NCBI GenBank assembly: GCA_030612165.1
Contig: JAUWOK010000002.1
Span: 1 to 22,461, forward strand
DNA: 22,461 nucleotides
Source: Dehalococcoidia bacterium
GTDB lineage: Bacteria; Chloroflexota; Dehalococcoidia; GIF9; AB-539-J10
Reading direction: 5' to 3'
Shown here piece by piece: positions 15,585 through 22,461 of the stretch (positions are counted from its first letter, which is position 1; every line of letters starts with the position of its first letter). The position numbers and the translations under genes were made by a program. The notes under the pieces are model-generated. The model was not told the origin of the DNA. It ran no database searches and was given only the letters and a program-made list of their open reading frames with translations.

Positions 15585-16367
15585 ATGCAGCAAAAAAACG
15601 TAGTAGTGGTTAAAATTGGTGGTGGTGTATTGGGCAATCGGGATTCTACCGTGGAGGATTTGGTGGAGATTCAAAAGCAGGGTGTTCCTTTGATAGTAAT
15701 CCATGGTGGTGGGCAGGTGGTTTCCGATTGGCTCTCCTGCCTGGGTGTTTCTCCTTGTTTCGTACGGGGGTTAAGGGTAACTGATAAAGAGACTTTGAGA
15801 ACAGTGGTGGCAGTGTTGGGAGGGCTGGTTAACAAAGAACTGGTAATGGCGATTCAGACATTGGGAGGGAAAGTCGTGGGATTGAGCGGTTGCGATGGTA
15901 ATCTTCTGAGAGCGCAGATGAAAGATCCCGAATTGGGATATGTGGGGGAGATTGTTTCTGCGGACCCTTCTTTGCTGGAGACGTTGCTGGGAGTTGGTTA
16001 TATTCCCCTGGTTGCTCCTGTGTGTACTGGCCTGATTAATGGGGAAGAATCTCTGTTTAATGTTAATGGCGATAGCGTCGCTGGTGAAATTGCTGGCGCT
16101 GTCTCTGCCAGGAAGCTTATTTTTTTAACTGACGTTGATGGTATTTACGATGAGTCGGGCAAAGCAGTGCCCAAACTTGGTCGCCAAGAAGCAAGAAGAA
16201 TGATTGACACTGGACTGATTTCTGGAGGGATGATTCCCAAGATAGAGTCAGGTCTTAAAGCATTGTTGTCAACGCATATTGTGAGAATTATTGATGGCAG
16301 AAGGCCACATGCATTGTTTAACGAAATCGGCGGCGAGGCAGGAGGAACCACCATTGTCGCAGAGTAA
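15585..16367 (+). CDS. argB: Acetylglutamate kinase
   Basis: Phosphorylates N-acetylglutamate, the second step of arginine synthesis. Family marks are K10 in VVVKIGGG, HGGG (40-43), the RGLRVTD loop (61-67), NVNGDSVAGE (159-168), LTDVDGIYD (181-189) and K219 in GGMIPKIE. At 260 residues with the catalytic Lys at position 10, it resembles the short E. coli type and lacks the extra N-terminal helix found in arginine-sensitive hexameric kinases. The ATG has AGGAAG upstream, 16 nt after argJ. Confidence 0.95.
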   Translation: MQQKNVVVVKIGGGVLGNRDSTVEDLVEIQKQGVPLIVIHGGGQVVSDWLSCLGVSPCFVRGLRVTDKETLRTVVAVLGGLVNKELVMAIQTLGGKVVGLSGCDGNLLRAQMKDPELGYVGEIVSADPSLLETLLGVGYIPLVAPVCTGLINGEESLFNVNGDSVAGEIAGAVSARKLIFLTDVDGIYDESGKAVPKLGRQEARRMIDTGLISGGMIPKIESGLKALLSTHIVRIIDGRRPHALFNEIGGEAGGTTIVAE

Positions 16368-17547
16368 CTGGCAAGAACTGGAGCAGAAACTTTTTTTAAG
16401 AACTTTTAAAAGATTGCCTGTGACGCTGGTGCGTGGGCAGGGAAGCCGAGTCTGGGATGATGAGAACAGGTGCTACCTTGATTTTGTCAGCGGTTGGGCG
16501 GTTAACAGCCTGGGGCATTGCCACCCGGCTGTGGTTGGGGCACTGGAGGAGCAGGCACGGAAATTGATACATGTGTCCAATCAATTTTATTCTGTTCCAC
16601 AACTGGAATTGGCGCAGCTGCTGGTGGAGAATAGCTGTCTGGACAGAGTTTTTTTCTGCAACAGTGGTGCTGAAGCGAATGAAGGAGCGATAAAATTGGC
16701 TCGCAGGTACGGGCAAATTCATCTCCACGGAGCTTACGAGATAATTACCGCTTGTGATTCTTTTCATGGGCGCACGCTTTTCATGACTGCCGCCACGGGG
16801 CAGCGCAGGTTTCAGTCTCTCTATGATCCTCTGCCTGCCGGGTTCGTGAATGTCCCTTATAACGACGTGGAAGCCGTGCAAAAAGCAACTTCTTCTCAAA
16901 CATGCGGGGTGCTATTGGAGCCGATTCAAGGGGAGGGTGGAGTAAATATTCCTGATGCGGATTATCTGGAGGAAGTGCGGCGCTGGTGTGAAGACAAAGG
17001 CATTCTCTTTATCCTTGACGAGGTTCAGACCGGCATCGGACGTACAGGCACTCTTTTTGCTTACGAACAGTTTGGAGTAAAGCCAGATATAATGACGCTG
17101 GCCAAAGGATTGGGCTCCGGAGTTCCTATCGGAGCTTTTCTGTCCAGAGAGGAAGTTTCCGTGTTTTCTCCTGGTGAACACGGTACCACTTTTGGAGGCA
17201 ATCCCCTGGTTTGTGCCGCTGCCCATGCCGCTTTGCAGTTCATTATTGAAAACGATATTCCCGGGCATGCTGGGGAAGCGGGAAAGTATTTCATGGGTAA
17301 ACTGGAGGAGTTGAAAGAGGAATTTGATATGATTAACGATGTGAGGGGGCGGGGGTTATTGATTGCCTTAGGATTGACCCGCGAAATCGCAGACGAAATA
17401 GTGAAGCAATGTCTGGAAAGAGGGCTGCTTGTTAATAAACTAAAGCCTGACGCACTCAGGTTTATGCCGCCGCTTAATGTTACTTTTGCAGAAATAGATG
17501 AGGCGGTAGATATTTTAAGACAGGTTTTGACGTTGCAGTTGTCCTGA
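16354..17547 (+). CDS. argD: Acetylornithine aminotransferase
   Basis: A PLP-dependent class III aminotransferase that converts N-acetylglutamate semialdehyde to N-acetylornithine. The cofactor lysine is K251 (LAKG), the pyridine-binding Asp is D222 in LDEVQTG, and FCNSGAEANE (101-110) binds the phosphate. The start chosen is TTG 16354, with AGGAGG 8 nt upstream; this gives 397 residues, the family norm. A longer reading from 16291 would overlap argB by 77 nt and has no ribosome site. With the TTG start, it overlaps argB by 14 nt, consistent with translational coupling. Confidence 0.94.
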   Translation: MSQSNWQELEQKLFLRTFKRLPVTLVRGQGSRVWDDENRCYLDFVSGWAVNSLGHCHPAVVGALEEQARKLIHVSNQFYSVPQLELAQLLVENSCLDRVFFCNSGAEANEGAIKLARRYGQIHLHGAYEIITACDSFHGRTLFMTAATGQRRFQSLYDPLPAGFVNVPYNDVEAVQKATSSQTCGVLLEPIQGEGGVNIPDADYLEEVRRWCEDKGILFILDEVQTGIGRTGTLFAYEQFGVKPDIMTLAKGLGSGVPIGAFLSREEVSVFSPGEHGTTFGGNPLVCAAAHAALQFIIENDIPGHAGEAGKYFMGKLEELKEEFDMINDVRGRGLLIALGLTREIADEIVKQCLERGLLVNKLKPDALRFMPPLNVTFAEIDEAVDILRQVLTLQLS

Positions 17548-17628
17548 TGAAGCGCAGAATATAGGCGGATTGCTGTTGGGATTTTGTATTTCACATATTA
17601 TGGTTTATATAGCGGGAGGTTAAGAAAC

Positions 17629-18834
17629 ATGGCAGATAAAGTAATCCTGGCATACAGTGGAGGGCTGGATACGTCGGTTGCCATAAAGTGGCTCAAAGAG
17701 AAATATGGGTTTGCTGTTATTACTCTTACCGCAAACTTGGGCAATGTGGCTGATCTTTCCGCCATAAAGCAAAAAGCGCTGGATATGGGGGCTGTCAAGG
17801 CGTTGGTGGTTGACGTTAAAAAACAGTTTGTTGAGAGTTTTGTCTTGCCTGCCCTCCAGGCCGATGCTGTATATGAAGGAGAGTATCCTCTGGCTACTGC
17901 CCTGGGCCGTCCCCTCATTGCTCAACTTCTGGTAAATGCAGCCGAGAGTGAACAGGCTATTGCGGTGGTTCATGGCTGTACGGGCAAGGGCAACGACCAG
18001 GTGCGGCTTGATGTGGGCGTGGCTACTCTGGCTCCTGCGTTGCAGATCCTGGCCCCGGCCAGGGAATGGGGTATGACTCGTGAACAGACGATAGAATACG
18101 CCAGACAGCATAATGTGCCAATCCCCGTTACGGTAGATAGCCCCTACTCGATTGATGAAAATCTATGGGGCCGCAGTATAGAATGTGGACTTTTGGAAGA
18201 TCCATGGAATGAGCCGCCTGACGATGTCTTTGCCTGGACGAAATCGCCGACAGATGCTCCTGATAAACCTGCCTATCTGGAAATTAGCTTTGAGAAAGGG
18301 GTTCCTGTGGCGATTAACGGGAGGAATTTTGACGGGGTTGCTTTGATACAGAAGGTTCATGAGCAGGCCTGCGAGCACGGCGTGGGTAGGATTGACCACA
18401 TAGAGAACAGGCTTATCGGGATAAAATCACGGGAGATTTACGAAGCGCCGGCGGCAGTGGTATTGCTCAAGGCGCACCAGGCGCTGGAGGATATGGTGTT
18501 AACACGTGAGCAGTTGCGCTTTAAAACCCTTGTAGCCGCTGAATATGCTAACTTGGTCTATAATGGGTTGTGGTTTTCTGGTTTCCGTCGCAATCTGGCC
18601 GCCTACGTGGAAAGTACGCAGCAGTATGTGACAGGAACAGTGCGACTCAGGCTCTGCAAAGGTAATTGTCATGTGGTGGGTAGAAAATCCCTTTATTCTC
18701 TCTACGATTACGGTCTGGCCACTTATGACAAGGACGATGTTTTTGATCAGGGTGCTTCTCCTGGCTTCATTCATCTCTGGGGATTGCCGACGCGAACCCA
18801 GGCCAGGGTGCAACGGTCAAAGTTAGAGGGATAA
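17629..18834 (+). CDS. argG: Argininosuccinate synthase
   Basis: Joins citrulline and aspartate with ATP to give argininosuccinate. The PP-loop AYSGGLDTS (8-16) binds ATP, and GCTGKGNDQVR is the second signature. The 401-residue length is normal. The ATG at 17629 has GGGAGG 9 nt upstream; earlier in-frame codons lack a ribosome site. The 81-nt gap after argD shows no clear terminator. argH, often the next gene, is missing and radC follows. Confidence 0.97.
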   Translation: MADKVILAYSGGLDTSVAIKWLKEKYGFAVITLTANLGNVADLSAIKQKALDMGAVKALVVDVKKQFVESFVLPALQADAVYEGEYPLATALGRPLIAQLLVNAAESEQAIAVVHGCTGKGNDQVRLDVGVATLAPALQILAPAREWGMTREQTIEYARQHNVPIPVTVDSPYSIDENLWGRSIECGLLEDPWNEPPDDVFAWTKSPTDAPDKPAYLEISFEKGVPVAINGRNFDGVALIQKVHEQACEHGVGRIDHIENRLIGIKSREIYEAPAAVVLLKAHQALEDMVLTREQLRFKTLVAAEYANLVYNGLWFSGFRRNLAAYVESTQQYVTGTVRLRLCKGNCHVVGRKSLYSLYDYGLATYDKDDVFDQGASPGFIHLWGLPTRTQARVQRSKLEG

Positions 18835-18855
18835 TCTCTAAGGGAGGTTCTTCTT

Positions 18856-19581
18856 TTGCCCAGCGATTTTTGCGCATCTTCAAAAGGACACAGGAAGCGG
18901 CTTCGGGAGAAGTTCAGCGAAAGCGGACTTAAGGGGTTCCATGCTTACGAAGTTGTTGAACTCCTGCTGACATTGGGTACTCCGCGCCGGGACTGCAAGC
19001 CACAGGCTAAAGAAGCACTGAAGAAATTTAAGACACTGAGAGGGGTTTTGCAAGCTCCTTCGGAGGAACTACAGCAGATCAAGGGGATTGGGCCTGTCAG
19101 TGTTTTGGGAATTAAGCTCGTTCAGGAAGTAGCGCAGAAGCTACTTAAAGAACAGTTGTGTGGTGAGCCTTACTGTAATTCCTCCAGAGAAGTTTTTGAT
19201 TACCTGTTTCTTTCGATGAGAGATCTGCCCAAGGAGACTTTTAAGGTGCTGTTTCTCGGCACCAAAAATCAGGTTATTGAGGTGGAAAGCCTGTTTGAGG
19301 GGACATTGAATGCCAGCGCAGTTTATCCTCGGGAGATCATGAAGAAAGCGCTGAAGCACAACGCTGCTTCTCTTGTTTTTGCGCACAATCATCCTTCAGG
19401 GGATCCTGAACCCAGTAACGACGACCACAGGATAACCAGAGAGATGGTCTTTGCTGGTGATGTTATGCAGATTAAAGTACTGGACCACATAATCATAGGA
19501 GAGAACAGGTATTTTAGCTTTGCCGACGCCGGGTTAATCAAGAAATACGAAGTGTCCTTGCTGGATCGCGACAAGGCGTAG
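18856..19581 (+). CDS. radC: RadC/YicR family JAMM-domain protein
   Basis: A 241-residue protein with an N-terminal helix-hairpin-helix region (IKGIGP at 75-80) and the RPN+/JAMM metal motif HNHPSGDPEPSNDD, with H177, H179 and D190. The old DNA-repair assignment of RadC has been withdrawn in E. coli; a role in DNA processing or metallo-hydrolysis remains unproven. The start is TTG, 8 nt after GGGAGG, and lies 21 nt after argG, so read-through from the arg genes is likely. Confidence 0.93.
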   Translation: MPSDFCASSKGHRKRLREKFSESGLKGFHAYEVVELLLTLGTPRRDCKPQAKEALKKFKTLRGVLQAPSEELQQIKGIGPVSVLGIKLVQEVAQKLLKEQLCGEPYCNSSREVFDYLFLSMRDLPKETFKVLFLGTKNQVIEVESLFEGTLNASAVYPREIMKKALKHNAASLVFAHNHPSGDPEPSNDDHRITREMVFAGDVMQIKVLDHIIIGENRYFSFADAGLIKKYEVSLLDRDKA

Positions 19582-19720
19582 GATTGTTAACGTAGCTGGT
19601 TTGCTGGCCACCGAAGTACATTGTTCTCCAAACGGGATGAACTGATATGTTGCTCGTGTTGCGATGAGGTTAAATTTCGCGTTTATTTGCCATAAATAGT
19701 GAAGACAGTCGGAATAGCTA
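19582..19720. other. Gap after radC without recognised content
   Basis: I see no terminator, RNA gene or credible ORF in this stretch. It ends at the promoter of the small zinc-ribbon gene. Confidence 0.5.
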
Positions 19721-19749
19721 TTGACAACGTATGTAGATATAGTTTATTG
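19721..19749 (+). promoter_or_regulatory. Promoter of the small zinc-ribbon gene
   Basis: TTGACA (19721-19726) is followed 16-17 nt later by TTTATT/TTATTG (19743-19749). The transcript would start about 35 nt before the ATG. Confidence 0.6.
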
Positions 19750-19787
19750 TGTGCTTTAGTAGCGATATTACGAAGGAGGTAGATCTG

Positions 19788-19928
19788 ATGCAAGCTTATT
19801 GTATGAAATGCCGCGCCAAAAGGGAAATGAAGGACACCAAAAGCGTTACTTTGAAGAATGGCAGGCCGGCGACACAGGGAGTTTGTCCTGTGTGCGGGAC
19901 TAAAATGTTCAGAATAGGAAAAAGCTAA
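19788..19928 (+). CDS. Small zinc-ribbon protein, DUF5679 family
   Basis: A 46-residue basic protein with two CxxC pairs, C5-x2-C8 and C33-x2-C36, expected to bind one zinc. The C-terminal sequence VCPVCGTKMFRIGK and the central LKNGRPAT match the DUF5679 family, for which no function is established. The ATG follows AAGGAGG with 6-8 nt spacing, a very strong ribosome site. With its own promoter and a strong terminator 37 nt after the stop, it is a monocistronic and probably well-expressed gene. Confidence 0.88.
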   Translation: MQAYCMKCRAKREMKDTKSVTLKNGRPATQGVCPVCGTKMFRIGKS

Positions 19929-19964
19929 GAGAGCCGGCAAACCGGATTTTGTAATATTACCCGG

Positions 19965-20000
19965 AAGGCTGGATGCCTGGCAGAGGTATCCAGCCTTTTT
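19965..20000 (+). terminator. Rho-independent terminator after the zinc-ribbon gene
   Basis: AAGGCTGGAT (19965-19974) and ATCCAGCCTT (19988-19997) form a perfect 10-bp stem with a 13-nt loop. The T run to 20000 follows. It separates the small gene from tgt. Confidence 0.9.
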
Positions 20001-20086
20001 GTTGGTGTTTTTTATCCCCTCGATTTATTATGCGGGCGGGAAAGGTCTTACTCTAAAAAAGAAGCGTTGAAGAAGGTAGCGGAAAA

Positions 20087-21250
20087 TTGAACGATTTTCG
20101 CCTGGTGCGAACCTGTTGCGACAGTAATGCTCGGGCGGGCAATTTAGAGACCCTTCATGGGATTGTTCCCACACCGGTGTTTTTGCCAGTGGGCACCCAG
20201 GCGGCGGTAAAGGCAATAACCCCGGATGATCTCAAGGAAATAGGAGTGCAGATGCTTCTGTCCAATGCCTATCACGTTTATTTAAGGCCGGGCATGGATG
20301 TTATTGAGAAAATGGGGGGACTGCACCGGTTTATGGGTTGGGATAGAGCCATGTTAACCGACAGCGGGGGTTACCAGGTATGCAGTCTGGCTCGCTTGCG
20401 GCGGATAAGCGAAGAAGGAGTTCTCTTTCGTTCTCATGTTGATGGCAGCGAGCATTTCATAACGCCCGAGAAGGCGGTACGTATTCAGGAGATTATCGGA
20501 GCGAATGTGATCATGGTACTGGATGAATGTCCTTCTTGTTCGGATGATTTTTCCCGGGTCAAAGAAGCGGTAGAGAGAACTTGCAGGTGGGCAGAAAGAT
20601 GCAAGGAAGCTCATACCCGCAGCGACCAGGCATTGTTTGCCATTATCCAGGGGGGTGTTTTCCCCGCACTGCGGCGTAAATCGGCAGAGAAATTGGTGGC
20701 GCTGGATTTTTCCGGTTATGCGCTTGGTGGGCTGAGTATCGGCGAACCCAAAGATTTGATGCATTCTATGATCGGGGAAACGGTAGCTTTACTTCCCGAG
20801 AATAAACCGAGATATTTGATGGGAGTGGGCTCTCCTGAAGATATTGTGGAAGCTGTGTCTACGGGCATTGACCTTTTCGACAGCGCTCTGCCTACGCGGG
20901 TGGCTCGCAATGGGGCACTCTTTACCCGGCAGGGCCGGTGCAACATCCGCAACGCTGCTTTTAGACGGAAAGAAGGACCTGTCGATCTGGCCTGTGGCTG
21001 TTTTACCTGTCGTAATTTCTCTGCCGCGTATTTGCATCATTTATTTAAGTGCAGAGAACTGTCAGGTTACAGGCTGGCCAGCATCCATAACCTGTATTTT
21101 ATGAATAATTTGATGACTGTGATGCGGGAAGCTATTCTTAACGATTCTTTTCCTTCGTTCCGTGACAATTTTTTGTCCTGCTACCGGCCTCCCGACGAAG
21201 GAGTACGTCTTGCCCAGAAGCGGAAAGGGTTATCTTCCTGGGATCGCTGA
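20087..21250 (+). CDS. tgt: tRNA-guanine transglycosylase
   Basis: Swaps G34 of tRNAs with GUN anticodons for preQ1 on the way to queuosine. The base-binding and catalytic residues are visible: D92 in LTDSGGYQV, D146 and C148 in LDECP, Q188 in IIQGG, and the nucleophile D265 in LFDSALPTR. Zinc ligands C303, C305, C308 and H334 have the normal spacing. Family members usually have DSGGFQVFSL; here it reads DSGGYQVCSL. The 387-residue length is normal. The start is a TTG with AGAAGG 10 nt upstream; an in-frame stop upstream leaves no other choice. No preQ1 riboswitch is seen before it. Confidence 0.95.
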   Translation: MNDFRLVRTCCDSNARAGNLETLHGIVPTPVFLPVGTQAAVKAITPDDLKEIGVQMLLSNAYHVYLRPGMDVIEKMGGLHRFMGWDRAMLTDSGGYQVCSLARLRRISEEGVLFRSHVDGSEHFITPEKAVRIQEIIGANVIMVLDECPSCSDDFSRVKEAVERTCRWAERCKEAHTRSDQALFAIIQGGVFPALRRKSAEKLVALDFSGYALGGLSIGEPKDLMHSMIGETVALLPENKPRYLMGVGSPEDIVEAVSTGIDLFDSALPTRVARNGALFTRQGRCNIRNAAFRRKEGPVDLACGCFTCRNFSAAYLHHLFKCRELSGYRLASIHNLYFMNNLMTVMREAILNDSFPSFRDNFLSCYRPPDEGVRLAQKRKGLSSWDR

Positions 21251-21275
21251 ATAATATTTATTGGGAAGAGAAGAC

Positions 21276-22004
21276 ATGTTTTCAGATGTACTTTTTAACA
21301 ATCTGCTCTGGATCGGCTTTATCGTTGCCAACTTAGCGATTTCTGTCCTTGTTTATCGTCGTTTTGGAAAAGTCGGGCTCTACGTTCTCATAGTTGCTTC
21401 GGTCATTACTGCCAATATCCAGGTGATAAAAACCGTTGAGCTATTCGGTTTTGTGGCGACATTGGGTAATGTGCTCTACGGCAGTGTTTTCTTTGCTACT
21501 GATATTCTGAGCGAAGTATATGGCAAAAAAGCGGCCAGGAGGGGAGTATGGCTGGGGTTTGTCGGCATGATGCTTATGACATTGTGGATGTGGGTGGGCT
21601 TGAAGTTTATTCCCCATGCATCGGATTTTTCGCAGGGTTCCCTGCAAACGATTTTTGAACTGATGCCGAGGATTGCGGTGGGCAGCATGACGGCTTACCT
21701 GGTTTCCCAGCATCACGATATTTTTGCTTTCCATTTTTGGAAGAAAAAAACACGGGGAAAGTTTCTCTGGCTGAGAAATTGTTTTTCAACAATGGTTTCT
21801 CAGGCGATTGATAGCGGTATATTTTGTCTGATTGCTTTCTGGGGTGTATTTGAAACCGACATATGGCTCCAGATACTGGGAACGACATATTTTCTGAAAT
21901 GGCTTGTCGCTGTTATTGATACGCCGTTTCTGTATCTTGCCAGAAAGAGCAGCCGTAGCGTATTGGCGAAAGAACGGGGGATTGTGCTCGTAGAAGACGA
22001 GTAA
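21276..22004 (+). CDS. yhhQ: Queuosine precursor transporter, YhhQ family (COG1738)
   Basis: A 242-residue membrane protein with about six hydrophobic segments, near 8-27, 32-51, 56-75, 90-110, 174-193 and 199-222. The conserved DILSEVYGKKAAR (76-88) and the WLRNCFSTMVSQAIDS (165-180) segments are the hallmark of the family. Relatives import preQ0 or preQ1. The ATG at 21276 has GGGAAG 7 nt upstream and is preferred to a TTG 15 nt earlier. It lies 25 nt after tgt, which fits salvage feeding the transglycosylase. Confidence 0.93.
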   Translation: MFSDVLFNNLLWIGFIVANLAISVLVYRRFGKVGLYVLIVASVITANIQVIKTVELFGFVATLGNVLYGSVFFATDILSEVYGKKAARRGVWLGFVGMMLMTLWMWVGLKFIPHASDFSQGSLQTIFELMPRIAVGSMTAYLVSQHHDIFAFHFWKKKTRGKFLWLRNCFSTMVSQAIDSGIFCLIAFWGVFETDIWLQILGTTYFLKWLVAVIDTPFLYLARKSSRSVLAKERGIVLVEDE

Positions 22005-22043
22005 ATCTCTGGGAGCGCAACTGGCGCAAAGGTGTTTTTGTTT

Positions 22044-22060
22044 CAGAGAGATATTCTCTG
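22044..22060 (+). terminator. Possible weak terminator after yhhQ
   Basis: CAGAGA-GATAT-TCTCTG is a perfect 6-bp hairpin 39 nt after the stop, but only TTT follows, so termination would be weak. Confidence 0.3.
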
Positions 22061-22079
22061 TTTAGTCCAGGGGGCAATG

Positions 22080-22109
22080 TTGAGGCTTGTTCGTCTTGCA
22101 TGATAAGAT
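22080..22109 (+). promoter_or_regulatory. Possible promoter of thiC
   Basis: TTGAGG (22080-22085) and TAAGAT (22104-22109) are 18 nt apart. The predicted leader of about 60 nt is too short for a TPP riboswitch. Confidence 0.35.
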
Positions 22110-22175
22110 AGAGCCTTGTGGCGGTTGGAGGGGCGGGAGTGGTTGCAGGTGACAGGTTTGTTTGCCGGATCTTGA

Positions 22176-22461
22176 ATGATGACTCAGTTAGAATTAGCGC
22201 GTAAAGGAATTATTTCTTCACAGATGAAGGAAGTGGCCCGTATGGAAGAGGTGGAAGAGACTTTTATCCTGGAGAGGTTGGTTGCCGGCGAGGTAGTGAT
22301 TCCGGCTAATTTGCGGCACACAGGGCTGATGCCTCGTGGCATTGGAAAGGGACTGCGGACCAAGGTCAACGTTAATATAGGCACCTCGCCTGATTTTGGT
22401 GACCTGGATTCGGAAATGGAGAAGATGCGAATTGCGGTGGATTATGGGGCGGATGCAGTTA
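22176..22461 (+). CDS. thiC: Phosphomethylpyrimidine synthase ThiC, 5' part
   Basis: The first 95 codons of ThiC, the radical SAM enzyme that rearranges aminoimidazole ribotide to hydroxymethylpyrimidine phosphate for thiamine. The N-terminal TQLELARKGIIS, the middle VIPANLRHTGLMPRGIGKGL and TKVNVNIGTS followed by the AVDYGADAV segment match the family closely. The radical SAM cysteines lie near the C-terminus, beyond the window. Two ATGs stand in a row (22176 and 22179); neither has a clear ribosome site. The frame is open to the edge. Confidence 0.94.
   Translation, partial: MMTQLELARKGIISSQMKEVARMEEVEETFILERLVAGEVVIPANLRHTGLMPRGIGKGLRTKVNVNIGTSPDFGDLDSEMEKMRIAVDYGADAV

Noticed and set aside
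16291..16353. Longer N-terminus of argD overlapping argB
   Set aside because: The TTG at 16354 has AGGAGG 8 nt upstream and gives the usual length; the extension is just argB in another frame.
20001..20086. preQ1 riboswitch before tgt
   Set aside because: An A-rich stretch is present but the hairpin and pseudoknot partners of the known classes are not.
1..22461. Mobile element, phage, defence island or CRISPR array
   Set aside because: No transposase, integrase, repeat array or tRNA-flanked insert was seen; nearly all genes are core metabolism or housekeeping.

Overview
The window looks like ordinary chromosomal DNA from an anaerobic, low-to-mid-GC Firmicute of the Clostridia type. The evidence is a PyrR-attenuated pyrimidine operon, a PyrK subunit (the partner of an NAD-dependent class 1B dihydroorotate dehydrogenase), strong AGGAGG-type ribosome sites and frequent TTG starts. 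I cannot name the species. I found no phage, transposon, CRISPR, rRNA or tRNA, and no clearly new multi-gene defence or mobile system. The interest lies in regulation, gene order and sequence details of core genes.

Minus strand, 37-8890: one tightly packed operon, read from right to left as promoter, PyrR attenuator, pyrR, pyrB, pyrC, carA, carB, pyrK, yjbQ. Neighbouring genes overlap by 4 nt or lie 0-38 nt apart. It encodes the first three steps of de novo UMP synthesis (CarAB, PyrB, PyrC) and the electron-transfer subunit of the fourth. The expected pyrD does not follow pyrK; a YjbQ-family gene takes that place. The terminator of the leader uses the pyrR Shine-Dalgarno sequence as its 3' arm, so one hairpin could block both transcription and translation.

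Plus strand, 8932-12125: a divergent promoter, a P-loop kinase of the AAA_33 type, leucyl aminopeptidase (pepA), a weakly supported 45-codon ORF, and a DUF362 protein. Minus strand, 12137-14182: rnc (RNase III), a PflX-like radical SAM protein and an acylphosphatase, read in that order from their own promoter. They converge on the DUF362 gene with only 11 nt between.

Plus strand, 14255-19581: argJ-argB-argD-argG plus radC. The arginine set lacks argC, argF and argH, which must lie elsewhere if the pathway is complete. Then come a monocistronic 46-residue zinc-ribbon protein with its own promoter and strong terminator (19721-20000), tgt followed by a YhhQ-type queuosine-precursor transporter (tRNA queuosine modification and precursor salvage), and the 5' end of thiC (thiamine pyrimidine synthesis), cut by the window edge. 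No TPP riboswitch is visible before thiC.
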